Assembly (NCBI GenBank): GCA_022841465.1
Contig: JALHRL010000004.1
Location: 1 to 64,000, forward strand
Reading direction: 5' to 3'
Source: Bacteroidia bacterium
GTDB taxonomy: Bacteria > Bacteroidota > Bacteroidia > B-17B0 > Aurantibacillaceae
Length of the DNA stretch: 64,000 nt
The notes under the pieces: generated by a model
The model's input: only the letters and a program-made list of their open reading frames with translations
Databases searched by the model: none
Told to the model about the DNA's origin: nothing
In this document: piece by piece, positions 1-10,094 of the stretch
Layout of the letters: each line of letters starts with the position of its first letter
Position numbering within the stretch: the stretch's first letter is position 1
Translations under genes and position numbers: made by a program

Positions 1-1801
1 AACCCATAAATTCTTTTAAACCTGCAACATCAGGACACTCATCTTCTTTATCAATAATACCATCTCCATCTTTGTCAGGACATCCTTTAAATTCAATAGG
101 TCCTTTATCATCCGGACAAGCATCCTCTGCATCAGTAATACCATCGCCGTCTTTATCAGGGCAACCTTGTAGCTCTTTTATACCCGGTACTTCAGGGCAT
201 TTATCATCTTTATCAGGAATATGATCACCATCTTTATCAGGGCATCCCATAAATTCCCACACACCCGGCACATCAATACATTGGTCTTTTTTATTAGAAA
301 TACCATCCTTATCTCTGTCTTTAGGATGACCGTAAGGTACCGGAAGTTTTAGTAAAAAGTAAAAATTGGCACCATACAAATCTTTTGTAAAAATTCCGGG
401 GATATTGTTTGAACCAACTAATAATGGCCCTAATCGTAACATGGCTCCTAAATTTATAGGTTCGCCTCTAACAGCGGTAAAAGAACTGTAGGTAATTGGC
501 AATGTTACACCAAACCATTTGTGATCAAAACGAGGTGCTAAACTTATGGTGGTAAAATCATGAACTTGTGCTTCGCGCTTTTTGTGTAAGTTGCAAATAT
601 TTGCGTTTAAGCTTACAAAAAATGGTTTCCAAATATGGTAATCTATTGCGGTATTAATTGAAGTTGGTAAAGCCACTTTAAATGTTGTTTCACTTTCTTT
701 AGAACCAAATAAATTAGTCATTAATGAATCAAAACCATTTACACCGGAAACATTAACTGAATTTAAATCCCATAAACTTACGTCGGCTGTAAAATCGTTA
801 GACAAGATTCCTTTTCTGTAGCGAATCCCTCCAATATCATTAATAGCAAAGCTTACTTTCAATTTATACTTATCTCTGTCTTTTCTCCATAAATTCTTTT
901 CTCCATCCATTTCGTATTTATACTTTTCATATTCCGGTCTAAATTCATAAACCGCCCCAATATCAAAACCAAGTCCGGGATTAGATTCATACTTGTAATT
1001 TTTTTTGAAGGTTCCAAAAACATCATCTGTATTACCAAATGCATTTACCAAGGGGTCTAGGTTTGAACTATGTCCGTAAGAAACATCCGATTTAAAAATG
1101 CTTAAAGTATCGGAGGTTAAAAAGTTATAATCAAAATTATTAATCTTCATGTATACAGCATCTAAACCTTGCAACAACTTAACAGTTACACCTGCTTTTA
1201 AAAAATGTTTTCCTTCATCTTTTAAAACACGCGCATAACTTAAACCGTACTCTGCCCAAAGCATTTGCTGAATGCTTAAATTTTTGTTTGTTAAATTAGT
1301 TACCCATAAGCTAGGATATTTAAACTCTTCGTAAGCTAATTTGGCAAGTTGAGGAGAAATTCCATCAATATTTACATAATTTCGAATTCCCCAATTAAAG
1401 GCAATGGCATTTTTTGAATTAAGAGAAATCATAAAAGATGGAAGCATTATACGGGCTGCCGAATAAATGCTTTTATCTTTAGGACTCACTTTTTCAACAA
1501 TGTTATTTCTCCAATAATACGGCGATTCTCTACGCATGGTATCCCAAGAGTTTCCTTGAAACCAAGTTTTAGGATTACCTTGAATAGAAGAACGTTTAAC
1601 AGCAGCATAATTATTATCGGCAGTAAAATTTAAACCAATTAAAGTCATATCAAACTTCATTCGGTTATCTACAATGTTTGCCGGATTGCTATAAACCCCA
1701 ACAACACCGGCATAATTACTTGTTTGAATGCCTAAAAAATCTTGTGAAAACAGTTGAAGATTGCACAAAATAACAAATAAAAAAAATATTACTTTTTTCA
1801 T
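1..1801 (-). CDS. DUF5723 outer-membrane protein with TSP3 repeats (3' end cut by window edge)
   Basis: I translated this by hand from the minus strand. The ATG at 1801 opens a signal peptide ([20 protein letters not shown]), and the frame stays open for 600 codons to the window edge. The mature start, [26 protein letters not shown], matches the DUF5723 family of Bacteroidota beta-barrel proteins. The last 85 or so residues are thrombospondin type 3 (TSP3) calcium-binding repeats of the form [14 protein letters not shown], at about one per 34 residues. Such proteins usually end in an OmpA peptidoglycan-binding domain, which would lie beyond base 1; that is inference. The likely role is an outer-membrane barrel anchored to peptidoglycan. 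It is divergent from prfA across a 190-base spacer. Confidence 0.85.
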   Translation of the reverse strand, partial: MKKVIFFLFVILCNLQLFSQDFLGIQTSNYAGVVGVYSNPANIVDNRMKFDMTLIGLNFTADNNYAAVKRSSIQGNPKTWFQGNSWDTMRRESPYYWRNNIVEKVSPKDKSIYSAARIMLPSFMISLNSKNAIAFNWGIRNYVNIDGISPQLAKLAYEEFKYPSLWVTNLTNKNLSIQQMLWAEYGLSYARVLKDEGKHFLKAGVTVKLLQGLDAVYMKINNFDYNFLTSDTLSIFKSDVSYGHSSNLDPLVNAFGNTDDVFGTFKKNYKYESNPGLGFDIGAVYEFRPEYEKYKYEMDGEKNLWRKDRDKYKLKVSFAINDIGGIRYRKGILSNDFTADVSLWDLNSVNVSGVNGFDSLMTNLFGSKESETTFKVALPTSINTAIDYHIWKPFFVSLNANICNLHKKREAQVHDFTTISLAPRFDHKWFGVTLPITYSSFTAVRGEPINLGAMLRLGPLLVGSNNIPGIFTKDLYGANFYFLLKLPVPYGHPKDRDKDGISNKKDQCIDVPGVWEFMGCPDKDGDHIPDKDDKCPEVPGIKELQGCPDKDGDGITDAEDACPDDKGPIEFKGCPDKDGDGIIDKEDECPDVAGLKEFMG

Positions 1802-1991
1802 ATAAGGTTTTAATTATTGACTTTTAATTGTAACATGATTTAGCCTCTTTTAATATTTAATTTCAAAAAATGTTAATCATGCTATTTCAAATGAATCATT
1901 GGTAAACAAATATAAACTATTTTACCTTTTCTTTTTAAGAATTTCCTAAATTTACACCCTCTAAAAGGCATACATAGACAAACTGGAATTA

Positions 1992-3065
1992 ATGATAGAC
2001 AAACTAGAAGAAATAAAAAGAAGACACAGTGATATTGAACTGAAATTATCAGACCCGAAAACTATTTCGGATATGAAACAGTTTAAAAAATTAAATATTG
2101 AATTTAAGGAATTAGGGAGAATTGTTGAAGCATTTGAAGAATACAAAAAAGTATTATCAAATATTGATCAGGCAAAAGAAGTTTTGTCCAATGAGAAGGA
2201 TAAGGATTTTTTAGAAATGGCTAAGGCGGAGTTAGAAGAAAACCGCACTAAACAAGATGAACTGGAAGAAAAAATTCGTTTGCTTTTAATACCTAACGAC
2301 CCAGAGGATAGTAAGAATTGTGTGATGGAATTGCGTGCAGGTACAGGCGGCGATGAAGCCAGTATTTTTGCAGGTGATTTGTTTGAAATGTACAAACGCT
2401 ATTGCGATAATAAAGGATTTAAAACTGAATTAGTAGATAGTAACCCCGGAACCATGGGAGGTTACAAAGAAATTGTTTTTAAAATAAACGGTGAAAACGC
2501 TTACGGCACCATGAAGTTTGAAAGTGGTGTACACCGTGTACAACGCGTACCTGCTACCGAAACACAAGGCCGGGTGCATACCAGTGCTGCAACTGTAGTG
2601 GTTTTACCGGAAGCAGAAGATTTTGATGTAGAGTTGAAAGATGCAGATATTGATATGGCAACCGCACGAAGTGGTGGTGCCGGAGGCCAAAACGTAAACA
2701 AGGTAGAAAGTAAAGTAATTTTAACGCACAAACCAACCGGAATTGTGGTTACCTGCCAAACAGAAAGAAACCAATTAGGAAACAGAGAAAAAGCAATGCA
2801 AATGTTGCGTTCTAAGCTTTACGATATTGAATATCAAAAACGCATGGAAAGCGTTACCAAAAGAAGAAAAACAATGGTGAGTACGGGCGACAGAAGTGCC
2901 AAAATTAGAACTTACAATTATCCACAAAACAGAATTACCGATCATAGAATAAATTTAACCTTGTACAACTTAGATGATTTTGTTAATGGTGAAATTCAGG
3001 AAATGATAGACAAATTAGCCTTCGCAGAAAATGCAGAAAGAATGAAGGAAGGAATGGCAGAGTAG
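1992..3065 (+). CDS. prfA: Peptide chain release factor 1
   Basis: Class I release factor that recognises UAA and UAG in the ribosomal A site and triggers peptidyl-tRNA hydrolysis. The 357 residues are the normal length. The catalytic GGQ is at residues 231-233 in the context [14 protein letters not shown]. The stop-codon-reading tripeptide is PAT at 187-189, which identifies RF1 rather than RF2 (SPF). The helical domain 1 occupies roughly the first 100 residues. The ATG at 1992 gives the expected N-terminus. The stop codon directly abuts the stop of the convergent gene at 3066. Confidence 0.97.
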   Translation: MIDKLEEIKRRHSDIELKLSDPKTISDMKQFKKLNIEFKELGRIVEAFEEYKKVLSNIDQAKEVLSNEKDKDFLEMAKAELEENRTKQDELEEKIRLLLIPNDPEDSKNCVMELRAGTGGDEASIFAGDLFEMYKRYCDNKGFKTELVDSNPGTMGGYKEIVFKINGENAYGTMKFESGVHRVQRVPATETQGRVHTSAATVVVLPEAEDFDVELKDADIDMATARSGGAGGQNVNKVESKVILTHKPTGIVVTCQTERNQLGNREKAMQMLRSKLYDIEYQKRMESVTKRRKTMVSTGDRSAKIRTYNYPQNRITDHRINLTLYNLDDFVNGEIQEMIDKLAFAENAERMKEGMAE

Positions 3066-4391
3066 TTAATCCTTCTTAATAATTACTTTTTTACTTAAAA
3101 ATCTTTTATCACTTTTGAATTGAATAATATAAATGCCTGAAACTAGTTGTGAAACATTTAGTTCACTTATAAAATTTGGTGAAGAAGTTTTCTCGTAATA
3201 AACGTTACCAACTAAATCAATTAACTTTACATTAACATTTTCAAAAAAACCATCTAAAAATTTTATTTTAAGAATTTCATTAGTAGGATTTGGATAAACA
3301 CTGACTTCGGTACTAAGTAGATTGCTTTCATTTAGACTAATAACTTTTGGACCTTTTTTATAAATACCACCACTATTATTTTCTGTTGTAAAATATGATC
3401 CATTATCAAAATCAAATACCTTAATTATTGTATCGTTACACAAAGTACTTTCCTGAACCCAAGTATTTCCTCCATCAATTGACTTTGATAAAAAACAATT
3501 ACTTGATCCAATATATCCAATTGTGTCATTTTTAAATTTCACAACACTTAAAAAACTGTTTGTTGGACTATTAATTTGTGTCCAACTTAAACCACCATTA
3601 AACGTTTTAAAAACTGAACCATTCTTCTTAGAAATATAACCTATGTTACTTGTTGGAAAAGAAAAAGATGTAATTTGATTAACAGAATCAACATATAGCT
3701 CACTCCAATTTGAACCTTTATTATTAGTTGAAATTAATACTGACTTATCTTCATTATTCTTATGCCTATACAATATAAAACCTACACTATCATTTATAAA
3801 CTCCATTTTATCGTTTATAAACCTTGATTTTGAAATGTCACTAATTAATAAATTTAACTCCGCATTCACATCTCCTATTTTAAACCTCTTCAATATAACC
3901 GTATCTAGTGAAGTATTATTATTATACAAGTAATACAAATATTTCGATGTTAAATAATGGGATAAAATTTTATGGCCACCTCCACCAATATTATATGTAG
4001 TATTAAAACCATTAACAGTGTAAACTACTTGATTTGAATTAAACAATAAATAACCATTTAATCCAATTACTGAATCATTGAAACTTGATGCATAATAAAA
4101 ACTTGATGAATATCCCCCTGGAGTTGTACTATTGAAAGCTGTAACCAAATTTCCATAATCATCTCCATAATAAACATTACTTGATGCTGATCCAGAGGGA
4201 GTCATTTTAATGCTCCCTGAATATAATATTTTACCGTTTTTTAAAGGCAATATCTGTTGAGGGAAAACCATATAAATTGGGGTTCCAAAAGATGGCTGAA
4301 GGGGATTGGGAGGATTAGGTATATTAATCCATTGTGCAAAAGATCCAAAAGTAAAAGTGAAAATTAATTTAACTATTAAAATTTTACGCAC
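3066..4391 (-). CDS. Secreted BNR/Asp-box repeat protein with T9SS type A sorting domain
   Basis: Predicted type IX secretion cargo. Asp-box-like blade motifs are visible (SIDGGNTW, TFNGGLSW, STNNKGSNW), as in sialidase/YCF48-type propellers. The C-terminal 80 or so residues form a type A sorting domain: VYPNPTNEILKI, then LIDLVGNVYYEKTS, ending GIYIIQFKSDKRFLSKKVIIKKD. I chose the GTG at 4391 as start because it gives a clean signal peptide (M/V-RKILIVKLIFTFTFGSFAQ). The frame is open to an ATG at 4490, but that longer version would read through the purL terminator at 4447-4479. Substrate is unknown. Confidence 0.8.
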   Translation of the reverse strand: MRKILIVKLIFTFTFGSFAQWINIPNPPNPLQPSFGTPIYMVFPQQILPLKNGKILYSGSIKMTPSGSASSNVYYGDDYGNLVTAFNSTTPGGYSSSFYYASSFNDSVIGLNGYLLFNSNQVVYTVNGFNTTYNIGGGGHKILSHYLTSKYLYYLYNNNTSLDTVILKRFKIGDVNAELNLLISDISKSRFINDKMEFINDSVGFILYRHKNNEDKSVLISTNNKGSNWSELYVDSVNQITSFSFPTSNIGYISKKNGSVFKTFNGGLSWTQINSPTNSFLSVVKFKNDTIGYIGSSNCFLSKSIDGGNTWVQESTLCNDTIIKVFDFDNGSYFTTENNSGGIYKKGPKVISLNESNLLSTEVSVYPNPTNEILKIKFLDGFFENVNVKLIDLVGNVYYEKTSSPNFISELNVSQLVSGIYIIQFKSDKRFLSKKVIIKKD

Positions 4392-4446
4392 AATCAAATA
4401 TATGTAAATATTAAGAAAATATACTAATTGAAGCTCAACATTAACA

Positions 4447-4479
4447 AAAAACCTCAAAGAATAATCTTTGAGGTTTTTT
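4447..4479 (-). terminator. Rho-independent terminator of purL
   Basis: A perfect 9-bp stem (CCTCAAAGA at 4452-4460 with TCTTTGAGG at 4465-4473) closes a 4-base loop. It is flanked by A and T runs, so it could work in either direction. It lies 17 bases after the purL stop codon on the minus strand, in the right place to end purL transcription. Confidence 0.85.
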
Positions 4480-4495
4480 AATGAATTCATTTTTC

Positions 4496-6727
4496 TTAAT
4501 TTAATTTACCTTCAATGGAAGTATTGTAAAGGTTAACAAAATCACTCATCTTTCCGTAATCGTTTCCGTCAACAAAAAACGAATTTCCTTTTACCATACC
4601 AATATTTACAAATGGTGTTTTAGTTTCCAACATGGCCTTTTCAAATGCAACTTGATTTTTTGGATTTACACTTAGCACTACCCTACTTTGTGCTTCACCA
4701 AATAAAAAGGCATCTATTCTAACATCTTTATTGGAATGGATATGAACGCCTAAATTATTCGCCATCCCATTTTCCAATAAATTCAAAAACAATCCACCAT
4801 CACTAATATCGTTTGCGCTTTCAACTAATTTAGCACGAATTATTTTTTGAATGGTTTGTTGTACATCATATTCTTCATCTAAATTAAAATAAGGCGCCGG
4901 GGCATTTTTTATTTTATGGTAAGAATATAAATATTCCGACGAAGCAATATCATTTTTTTGATGACCAATTAAATAAATAAAATCACCTTCGTTTTTAAAA
5001 CTTATAGAAGTTTGTAAATCTTTATCTTCTAATATGCCAATCATACCTATAGTTGGTGTTGGAAATACAGGCCCTTCGTAACTTGATTGATTGTAAAAAC
5101 TAACATTACCTCCCGTTACCGGTGTTTGAAATTTGGTACAAGCCTTGCCCATTCCTTTTATAGAACTAACAAACTGCCAATACACTTCGGGGTTATAAGG
5201 ATTTCCAAAGTTTAAACAATTGGTAACAGCACTGGGTAAACCACCACTACAGGTAATATTTCTGGCTGCTTCGCAAACAGCTATTGCACATCCAACTTCA
5301 GGATCTGCATTTACATAACGACTATTACAATCAACACTCATAGCCAACGCTTTTTTTGTTCCTTTAATATTCACAACTGCAGCAGAAGAAGGGTAATTGG
5401 TGCTTCTGTTAATGGTACCCACCATGCTATCGTATTGGTTGTGCACCCAACGTTTGCTTGCCAAATTTGGATGCCCCGCTAAATGTTGCATTACCGGTTT
5501 TAAATCCTGAGGTAGTTTTACATTATCAATGCTAAATTTTTTATTTTCAGCAAAAGAAGCAGGCTCTTTAAATTCTCTTTTATAAATTGGGGCACCGCCT
5601 CCTAGTACTAATGAAGCTGCAGGTAAATCTGCCACTAAATCTCCATGAAAGAAAAACTTTAATCTATCACCTTTGGTTACTACACCAATTTGCTCGCAAT
5701 TTAAATCCCATTTATCAAATATTTTTAAAATTTCGCTTTCTCTTCCTTTCTTTACAACTACCAACATACGCTCTTGCGATTCACTTAATAAAAATTCAAA
5801 AGGCAACATTCCTAGCTGACGAGCCGGAACTTTATCTAACCAAATTTCCATTCCATGTTCGCCTTTAGCACTCATTTCGCTTGTGCTACAAGCAATACCT
5901 GCCGCGCCCATATCTTGCATACCAACTACGGCGCCTGTTTTTATAATTTCTAAAGTAGCCTCTAACAATAATTTTTCCTGAAAAGGATCACCTACCTGAA
6001 CTGCAGGTAAATCTTTAGCACTGTCTTCGGTAATATCTTTACTGGCAAATGCTGCTCCACCTAAACCATCTTTTCCGGTAGCTGAACCTACAATAAAAAC
6101 CGGATTACCTTCACCATAAGAAATAGCACTCACCATTTCCCCTTTTTTCATAATACCAACGCTCATGGCATTTACCAAAGGATTAACACTAAAGCTTTCA
6201 TCAAAAAATACTTCACCACCAACCGTTGGAATACCAAAAGCATTGCCGTAATCGCCAATTCCCTTTACTACGCCTTTTAATAACCATTTGGTTTTATCGC
6301 TGTTAATATCTCCAAAACGTAATGAATTTAATTGAGCGATTGGGCGAGCTCCCATGGTAAAAATATCTCTATTTATACCACCTACTCCGGTTGCAGCCCC
6401 TTGGTAAGGCTCAATGGCACTGGGGTGATTATGACTTTCAATTTTAAAAGCACAAGCCAAACCATCACCAATATCAACCAAACCGGCATTTTCTTCTCCG
6501 GCTTTTGCCAACATGTGCGGCCCCTCTTTTGGCAAGGTTTTTAACCAGGTAATACTGTTTTTGTACGAACAATGCTCGCTCCACATTACCGAATACACAG
6601 ATAATTCAGTAAAATTAGGAGTTCGTCCCAATATTTCGGTTATTTTATCAAACTCTTCGGGTAATAAACCAAGCTGTTTTGCTTGATCAACGGTGGCCAA
6701 CTGCGCGGCAAATTTATTTGTGCTCAT
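4496..6727 (-). CDS. purL: Phosphoribosylformylglycinamidine synthase, short form (PurL)
   Basis: Converts FGAR, glutamine and ATP to FGAM in purine biosynthesis. The 743 residues match the small PurL that works with separate PurS and PurQ subunits, rather than the ~1,300-residue fused enzyme. Family blocks visible are MWSEHCSYKNS near residue 48, SHNHPSAIEPYQGAATGVGG near 98, GMQDMGAAGIACSTSEM near 270 and a second AIR-synthase-type half with VTGGNVSFYN. There is no C-terminal glutaminase domain, and no purS or purQ lies in the window. A -7-like box TAAATTTG sits at 6751-6744 just upstream, without a clear -33 partner. Confidence 0.96.
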   Translation of the reverse strand: MSTNKFAAQLATVDQAKQLGLLPEEFDKITEILGRTPNFTELSVYSVMWSEHCSYKNSITWLKTLPKEGPHMLAKAGEENAGLVDIGDGLACAFKIESHNHPSAIEPYQGAATGVGGINRDIFTMGARPIAQLNSLRFGDINSDKTKWLLKGVVKGIGDYGNAFGIPTVGGEVFFDESFSVNPLVNAMSVGIMKKGEMVSAISYGEGNPVFIVGSATGKDGLGGAAFASKDITEDSAKDLPAVQVGDPFQEKLLLEATLEIIKTGAVVGMQDMGAAGIACSTSEMSAKGEHGMEIWLDKVPARQLGMLPFEFLLSESQERMLVVVKKGRESEILKIFDKWDLNCEQIGVVTKGDRLKFFFHGDLVADLPAASLVLGGGAPIYKREFKEPASFAENKKFSIDNVKLPQDLKPVMQHLAGHPNLASKRWVHNQYDSMVGTINRSTNYPSSAAVVNIKGTKKALAMSVDCNSRYVNADPEVGCAIAVCEAARNITCSGGLPSAVTNCLNFGNPYNPEVYWQFVSSIKGMGKACTKFQTPVTGGNVSFYNQSSYEGPVFPTPTIGMIGILEDKDLQTSISFKNEGDFIYLIGHQKNDIASSEYLYSYHKIKNAPAPYFNLDEEYDVQQTIQKIIRAKLVESANDISDGGLFLNLLENGMANNLGVHIHSNKDVRIDAFLFGEAQSRVVLSVNPKNQVAFEKAMLETKTPFVNIGMVKGNSFFVDGNDYGKMSDFVNLYNTSIEGKLN

Positions 6728-6850
6728 ATTTAAATAGAAACAACAAATTTAGTGATGTTAGGGGTTTTTAACGATTAATTAATCAACAAAATAAAAACAC
6801 GGTGTTAATTGAATTTGCCTCTATTTTTAGTATTTTTATAAGGTGATTAT

Positions 6851-7588
6851 ATGAAGGGTTTGTTTTTAATTTTTCTTTTTGCATTTAACTGTGTTTTAGG
6901 CCAGCAAACCTTAGACACAAGTAATATTTTACCGAAAAAAATAATTTCTGTTGATTTTTTAAATATAGGAAGTTCTTTCCCAATAGGAAGCTTTAGTAAA
7001 CGAATTAAAACGGGTGAAAATAGCGGTTTTGCAAATGTAGGCATTAAACTTGATGCCGCATTTAATTATCAGATCTATAAAAACCTGGGAGTAAAAAGTA
7101 TGCTAATTTTTCAAAATCACCAAATTGATGATTACAAATATAAAAAAGAATTGTATGCTGAAAATGCTGCTAACTCCTATACTTTAAACACCAGAGGCTG
7201 GACTAATATAAGTGCATTATTTGGTGCATATGCTAAATTTAATGTGGATGAAAATTTATCCATACAACCAAAAATTTTACTCGGCTTTAATTACGGAATC
7301 TCTCCAATTATAAATTTAACAGTAGAAGATTCTTCCAAAACATTGGTAAATATTAGGCAAGATAAAGGAAACGCATTTGCCTTTTGTTATATTTTAGGAG
7401 TAGATTTTAATATTTCGCTTATAAACAATTATCATCTTTTATTAGGATTTGACTCCTTTAATTCTGATTTATTTTTTGAAGACGTAAAAGTAAAAAACAT
7501 AACCTACAATAATAATTCAGAATTTAAATTCAAGCAACCCATACAAACGCTTGGTTTTAAAATAGGAATAGGAAAAATAATTAATTGA
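6851..7588 (+). CDS. Secreted beta-barrel-like protein of unknown function
   Basis: 245 residues with an N-terminal signal peptide (MKGLFLIFLFAFNCVLGQ). The rest alternates polar and hydrophobic residues with frequent aromatic strand ends (FQNHQIDDYKYKKEL, ISALFGAYAKFNVDENLSIQPKILLGFNYG) and ends in a strand, GFKIGIGKIIN. This looks like the 8-stranded porin-like family common in Bacteroidota. I do not recognise a specific family. The stop overlaps the TTG of a likely uvrD promoter (7585-7616). Confidence 0.75.
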   Translation: MKGLFLIFLFAFNCVLGQQTLDTSNILPKKIISVDFLNIGSSFPIGSFSKRIKTGENSGFANVGIKLDAAFNYQIYKNLGVKSMLIFQNHQIDDYKYKKELYAENAANSYTLNTRGWTNISALFGAYAKFNVDENLSIQPKILLGFNYGISPIINLTVEDSSKTLVNIRQDKGNAFAFCYILGVDFNISLINNYHLLLGFDSFNSDLFFEDVKVKNITYNNNSEFKFKQPIQTLGFKIGIGKIIN

Positions 7589-7616
7589 AACTATTAAGTT
7601 TATAAAAAGATATTTG
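7585..7616 (+). promoter_or_regulatory. Probable promoter of the UvrD helicase gene
   Basis: TTG at 7585-7587 and GATATTTG at 7609-7616, separated by 21 bases, resemble the Bacteroidota TTG/TAnnTTTG promoter with one mismatch in the first -7 base. The box ends only four bases before the GTG start at 7621, so the mRNA may be leaderless. The TTG overlaps the stop codon of the preceding gene. Confidence 0.45.
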
Positions 7617-7620
7617 GAGC

Positions 7621-10041
7621 GTGGAGCATTATTTAGACGAACTTAATCCGGCACAAAGAGCCGCAGCTAAAGCAACAGAAGGGCCGGTAATGATTATTGC
7701 AGGTGCGGGCTCAGGTAAAACAAGGGTTTTAACTTACCGCATTGCTTACATTATGGAAAAGGGAATAGATCCCTTTAATATTTTAGCATTAACCTTTACC
7801 AACAAAGCAGCGCGGGAAATGAAAGAACGTATTGCTAAAATTGTTGGGCTAAAAGAAGCAAAAAATATTTGGATGGGAACCTTTCACTCGGTATTTGCAA
7901 AAATATTGCGTATAGAAGCAAGCAAACTAGGTTACCCTGCAAACTTTACCATTTATGATACCGATGATAGTAAAAGTGTTTTAAAGGAAATAATAAAACA
8001 GTTTAATTTAGATGATAAAGTTTACAAACCTTCGTTGGTATTAAACAGAATTTCTGATGCTAAAAACAAATTAATATCGGCACAACAATACAACAATAAC
8101 AGTACTTTTTTAACGGAAGACAGGCAAAGCAATAAACCACTATTAGGCCAGATTTTTGATGCTTACCAAAAAAGAAATTTTAAAGCAGGCGCCATGGATT
8201 TTGACGATTTATTGTTCAACACCAATGTATTGCTTCGTGATTTTCCGGATGTATTATTAAAATACCAAAATAAGTTCAGGTATATTTTGGTAGATGAGTA
8301 TCAAGACACCAACTTTTCGCAATACGTAATTATTAAACAATTAGCTGCCCGCTTTCAAAACATTTGTGTGGTTGGCGATGATGCACAAAGTATTTATGCC
8401 TTTAGAGGTGCAAACATTCAAAATATTTTAAATTTTGAGAGAGATTATCCCGATTTAAGAACTTTTAAGTTAGAACAAAATTACCGTAGTACTAAAACCA
8501 TTGTTGATGCTGCAAATTTTATAATTGCCAATAACAAAGACCAATTACAAAAAACTGTTTTTACCGAAAATGAAGAAGGACAAAAAATAAAAGTAATAAA
8601 CTCTATTACCGATAACGAAGAAGGACAAAAGGTTGCAAATAGCATTGTTGAATTAAAAAATCGAAATCAGTATATGAATAGTGATTTTGTAGTTTTATAC
8701 AGAACAAATGCTCAATCGCGCGCCATTGAAGAAGCCTTAAGGCGATTGAATATTCCTTACAGAATTTACGGTGGTATTAGTTTTTACCAACGTAAAGAAA
8801 TAAAGGATGTATTGGCCTATTTTCGTTTAACCATTAACAATAATGATGATGAAAGTTTAAAACGAATAATAAATTATCCCTTAAGAGGAATAGGCCAAAG
8901 CACTATTGATAAAATTAACGTAGCCGCTGCCGAACATGGTATAAGCATGTTTACGGTATGTGATAATTTAAAAGATTTTAATTTAGGAATAAACAGCGGT
9001 ATTGCGGGTAAAATTGCAGAATTTGTAACCAAAATAAAATCTTACTCGTTGGTACTTACCGATAAAGATGCTTTTGATTTAGGAAATCATATTGCGGTAA
9101 ATAGTGGTTTGGTTAAAGAACTGTATCAAGATAAAACACCCGAGGGCGTTAGCAGGTACGAAAACATTCAGGAACTATTAAACGGTTTAAAAGATTTTGT
9201 AGAACAAGAACGCACACCGCAAGAAGAAGAATTAAACAACATTATAAAAGAACAAATGGGTGATGAAACAAGTTTATTTCAAACACCCGCTAATCCTGAA
9301 TTAAGAACTTTAGACGAATTTATGCAGGAAATTACTTTGCTTACCGATAAAGATACCGAAAAAGAAGATGATGCATCGGCAGATAAAGTAAGTATGATGA
9401 CTATACACGCTGCAAAAGGATTAGAATTTAAAAATGTTTACATAGTTGGGATGGAAGAAAATTTATTTCCATCGCAACTATCGTTAAACAGCCGAACAGA
9501 GTTAGAAGAAGAGCGCAGGTTGTTTTATGTTGCCATTACGCGTGCCGAAAAACAATGTTTTTTAAGTTATGCTAACACACGTTACCGTTTCGGAAATTTA
9601 ATTTATTGTGAGGCCAGCAGGTTTATAGAAGAAATTGATGAGAAGTATTTAGAATATGAAAACATTTCGGGCGATAAGTTATTTAACGATAACCTATTTG
9701 AGAAAATGCGCAATAGCTTTTTTGAATCGAAAAGTAGTTACGGAAATAAAACAGGTTTTAGTAAAAACGAAAGCGAAAACAACAATGGTATAAATTTCAC
9801 TCCGCCAAAAAAATTAGTTAGTATTAACGCCAGGTTAGGAAATATACATGCAGCTAAACCGGTAGATGTAGCTTTAAACAAAGAATTACAAGCAGGAGAT
9901 ACAGTATTGCACGAAAAATTTGGCAAAGGAACCATAAGCGGTATTGAAGGTGTATGGCCCGAAACCAAAGCCGTTATTGTTTTTGAAAAAGCAGGACAAA
10001 AAAGCCTGTTGCTAAAATATGCCCGTTTAGAAAAAATTTAA
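7621..10041 (+). CDS. UvrD/PcrA-type superfamily 1 DNA helicase
   Basis: ATP-driven 3'-5' DNA helicase for repair and replication restart. The 806 residues contain Walker A AGAGSGKT at 27-34, TFTNKAAREMKERI (motif Ia), GTFHS, the DEYQD Walker B, GDDAQSIYAFRGA (motif III), LEQNYRS (motif IV), MTIHAAKGLEF (motif V) and VAITRAE (motif VI). The C-terminal ~50 residues (AGDTVLHEKFGKGTISGIEG) match the Tudor-like RNA-polymerase-contacting tail of PcrA. The start is GTG at 7621, and the N-terminus (EHYLDELNPAQRAA) is the normal family start. Confidence 0.95.
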   Translation: MEHYLDELNPAQRAAAKATEGPVMIIAGAGSGKTRVLTYRIAYIMEKGIDPFNILALTFTNKAAREMKERIAKIVGLKEAKNIWMGTFHSVFAKILRIEASKLGYPANFTIYDTDDSKSVLKEIIKQFNLDDKVYKPSLVLNRISDAKNKLISAQQYNNNSTFLTEDRQSNKPLLGQIFDAYQKRNFKAGAMDFDDLLFNTNVLLRDFPDVLLKYQNKFRYILVDEYQDTNFSQYVIIKQLAARFQNICVVGDDAQSIYAFRGANIQNILNFERDYPDLRTFKLEQNYRSTKTIVDAANFIIANNKDQLQKTVFTENEEGQKIKVINSITDNEEGQKVANSIVELKNRNQYMNSDFVVLYRTNAQSRAIEEALRRLNIPYRIYGGISFYQRKEIKDVLAYFRLTINNNDDESLKRIINYPLRGIGQSTIDKINVAAAEHGISMFTVCDNLKDFNLGINSGIAGKIAEFVTKIKSYSLVLTDKDAFDLGNHIAVNSGLVKELYQDKTPEGVSRYENIQELLNGLKDFVEQERTPQEEELNNIIKEQMGDETSLFQTPANPELRTLDEFMQEITLLTDKDTEKEDDASADKVSMMTIHAAKGLEFKNVYIVGMEENLFPSQLSLNSRTELEEERRLFYVAITRAEKQCFLSYANTRYRFGNLIYCEASRFIEEIDEKYLEYENISGDKLFNDNLFEKMRNSFFESKSSYGNKTGFSKNESENNNGINFTPPKKLVSINARLGNIHAAKPVDVALNKELQAGDTVLHEKFGKGTISGIEGVWPETKAVIVFEKAGQKSLLLKYARLEKI

Positions 10042-10094
10042 TTTATTATGTTATTTTTACACAATAAGCCCTAAAAAATCACGTTTTACTAGAG

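Noticed and set aside
1-330. Short tandem DNA repeats at the left edge, possible CRISPR or satellite
   Set aside because: The periodicity is protein-level: they encode TSP3 calcium-binding repeats ([10 protein letters not shown]) in the minus-strand frame.
1907-1914. -7-like box on the minus strand upstream of the TSP3 gene
   Set aside because: TATATTTG is present but 106 bases from the start codon, with no TTG at the right distance, so it was not listed as a promoter.
4392-4490. Longer N-terminus of the T9SS protein at 3066-4391 starting at ATG 4490
   Set aside because: It would translate through the purL terminator hairpin and place a hydrophobic but non-signal sequence ahead of the real signal peptide.
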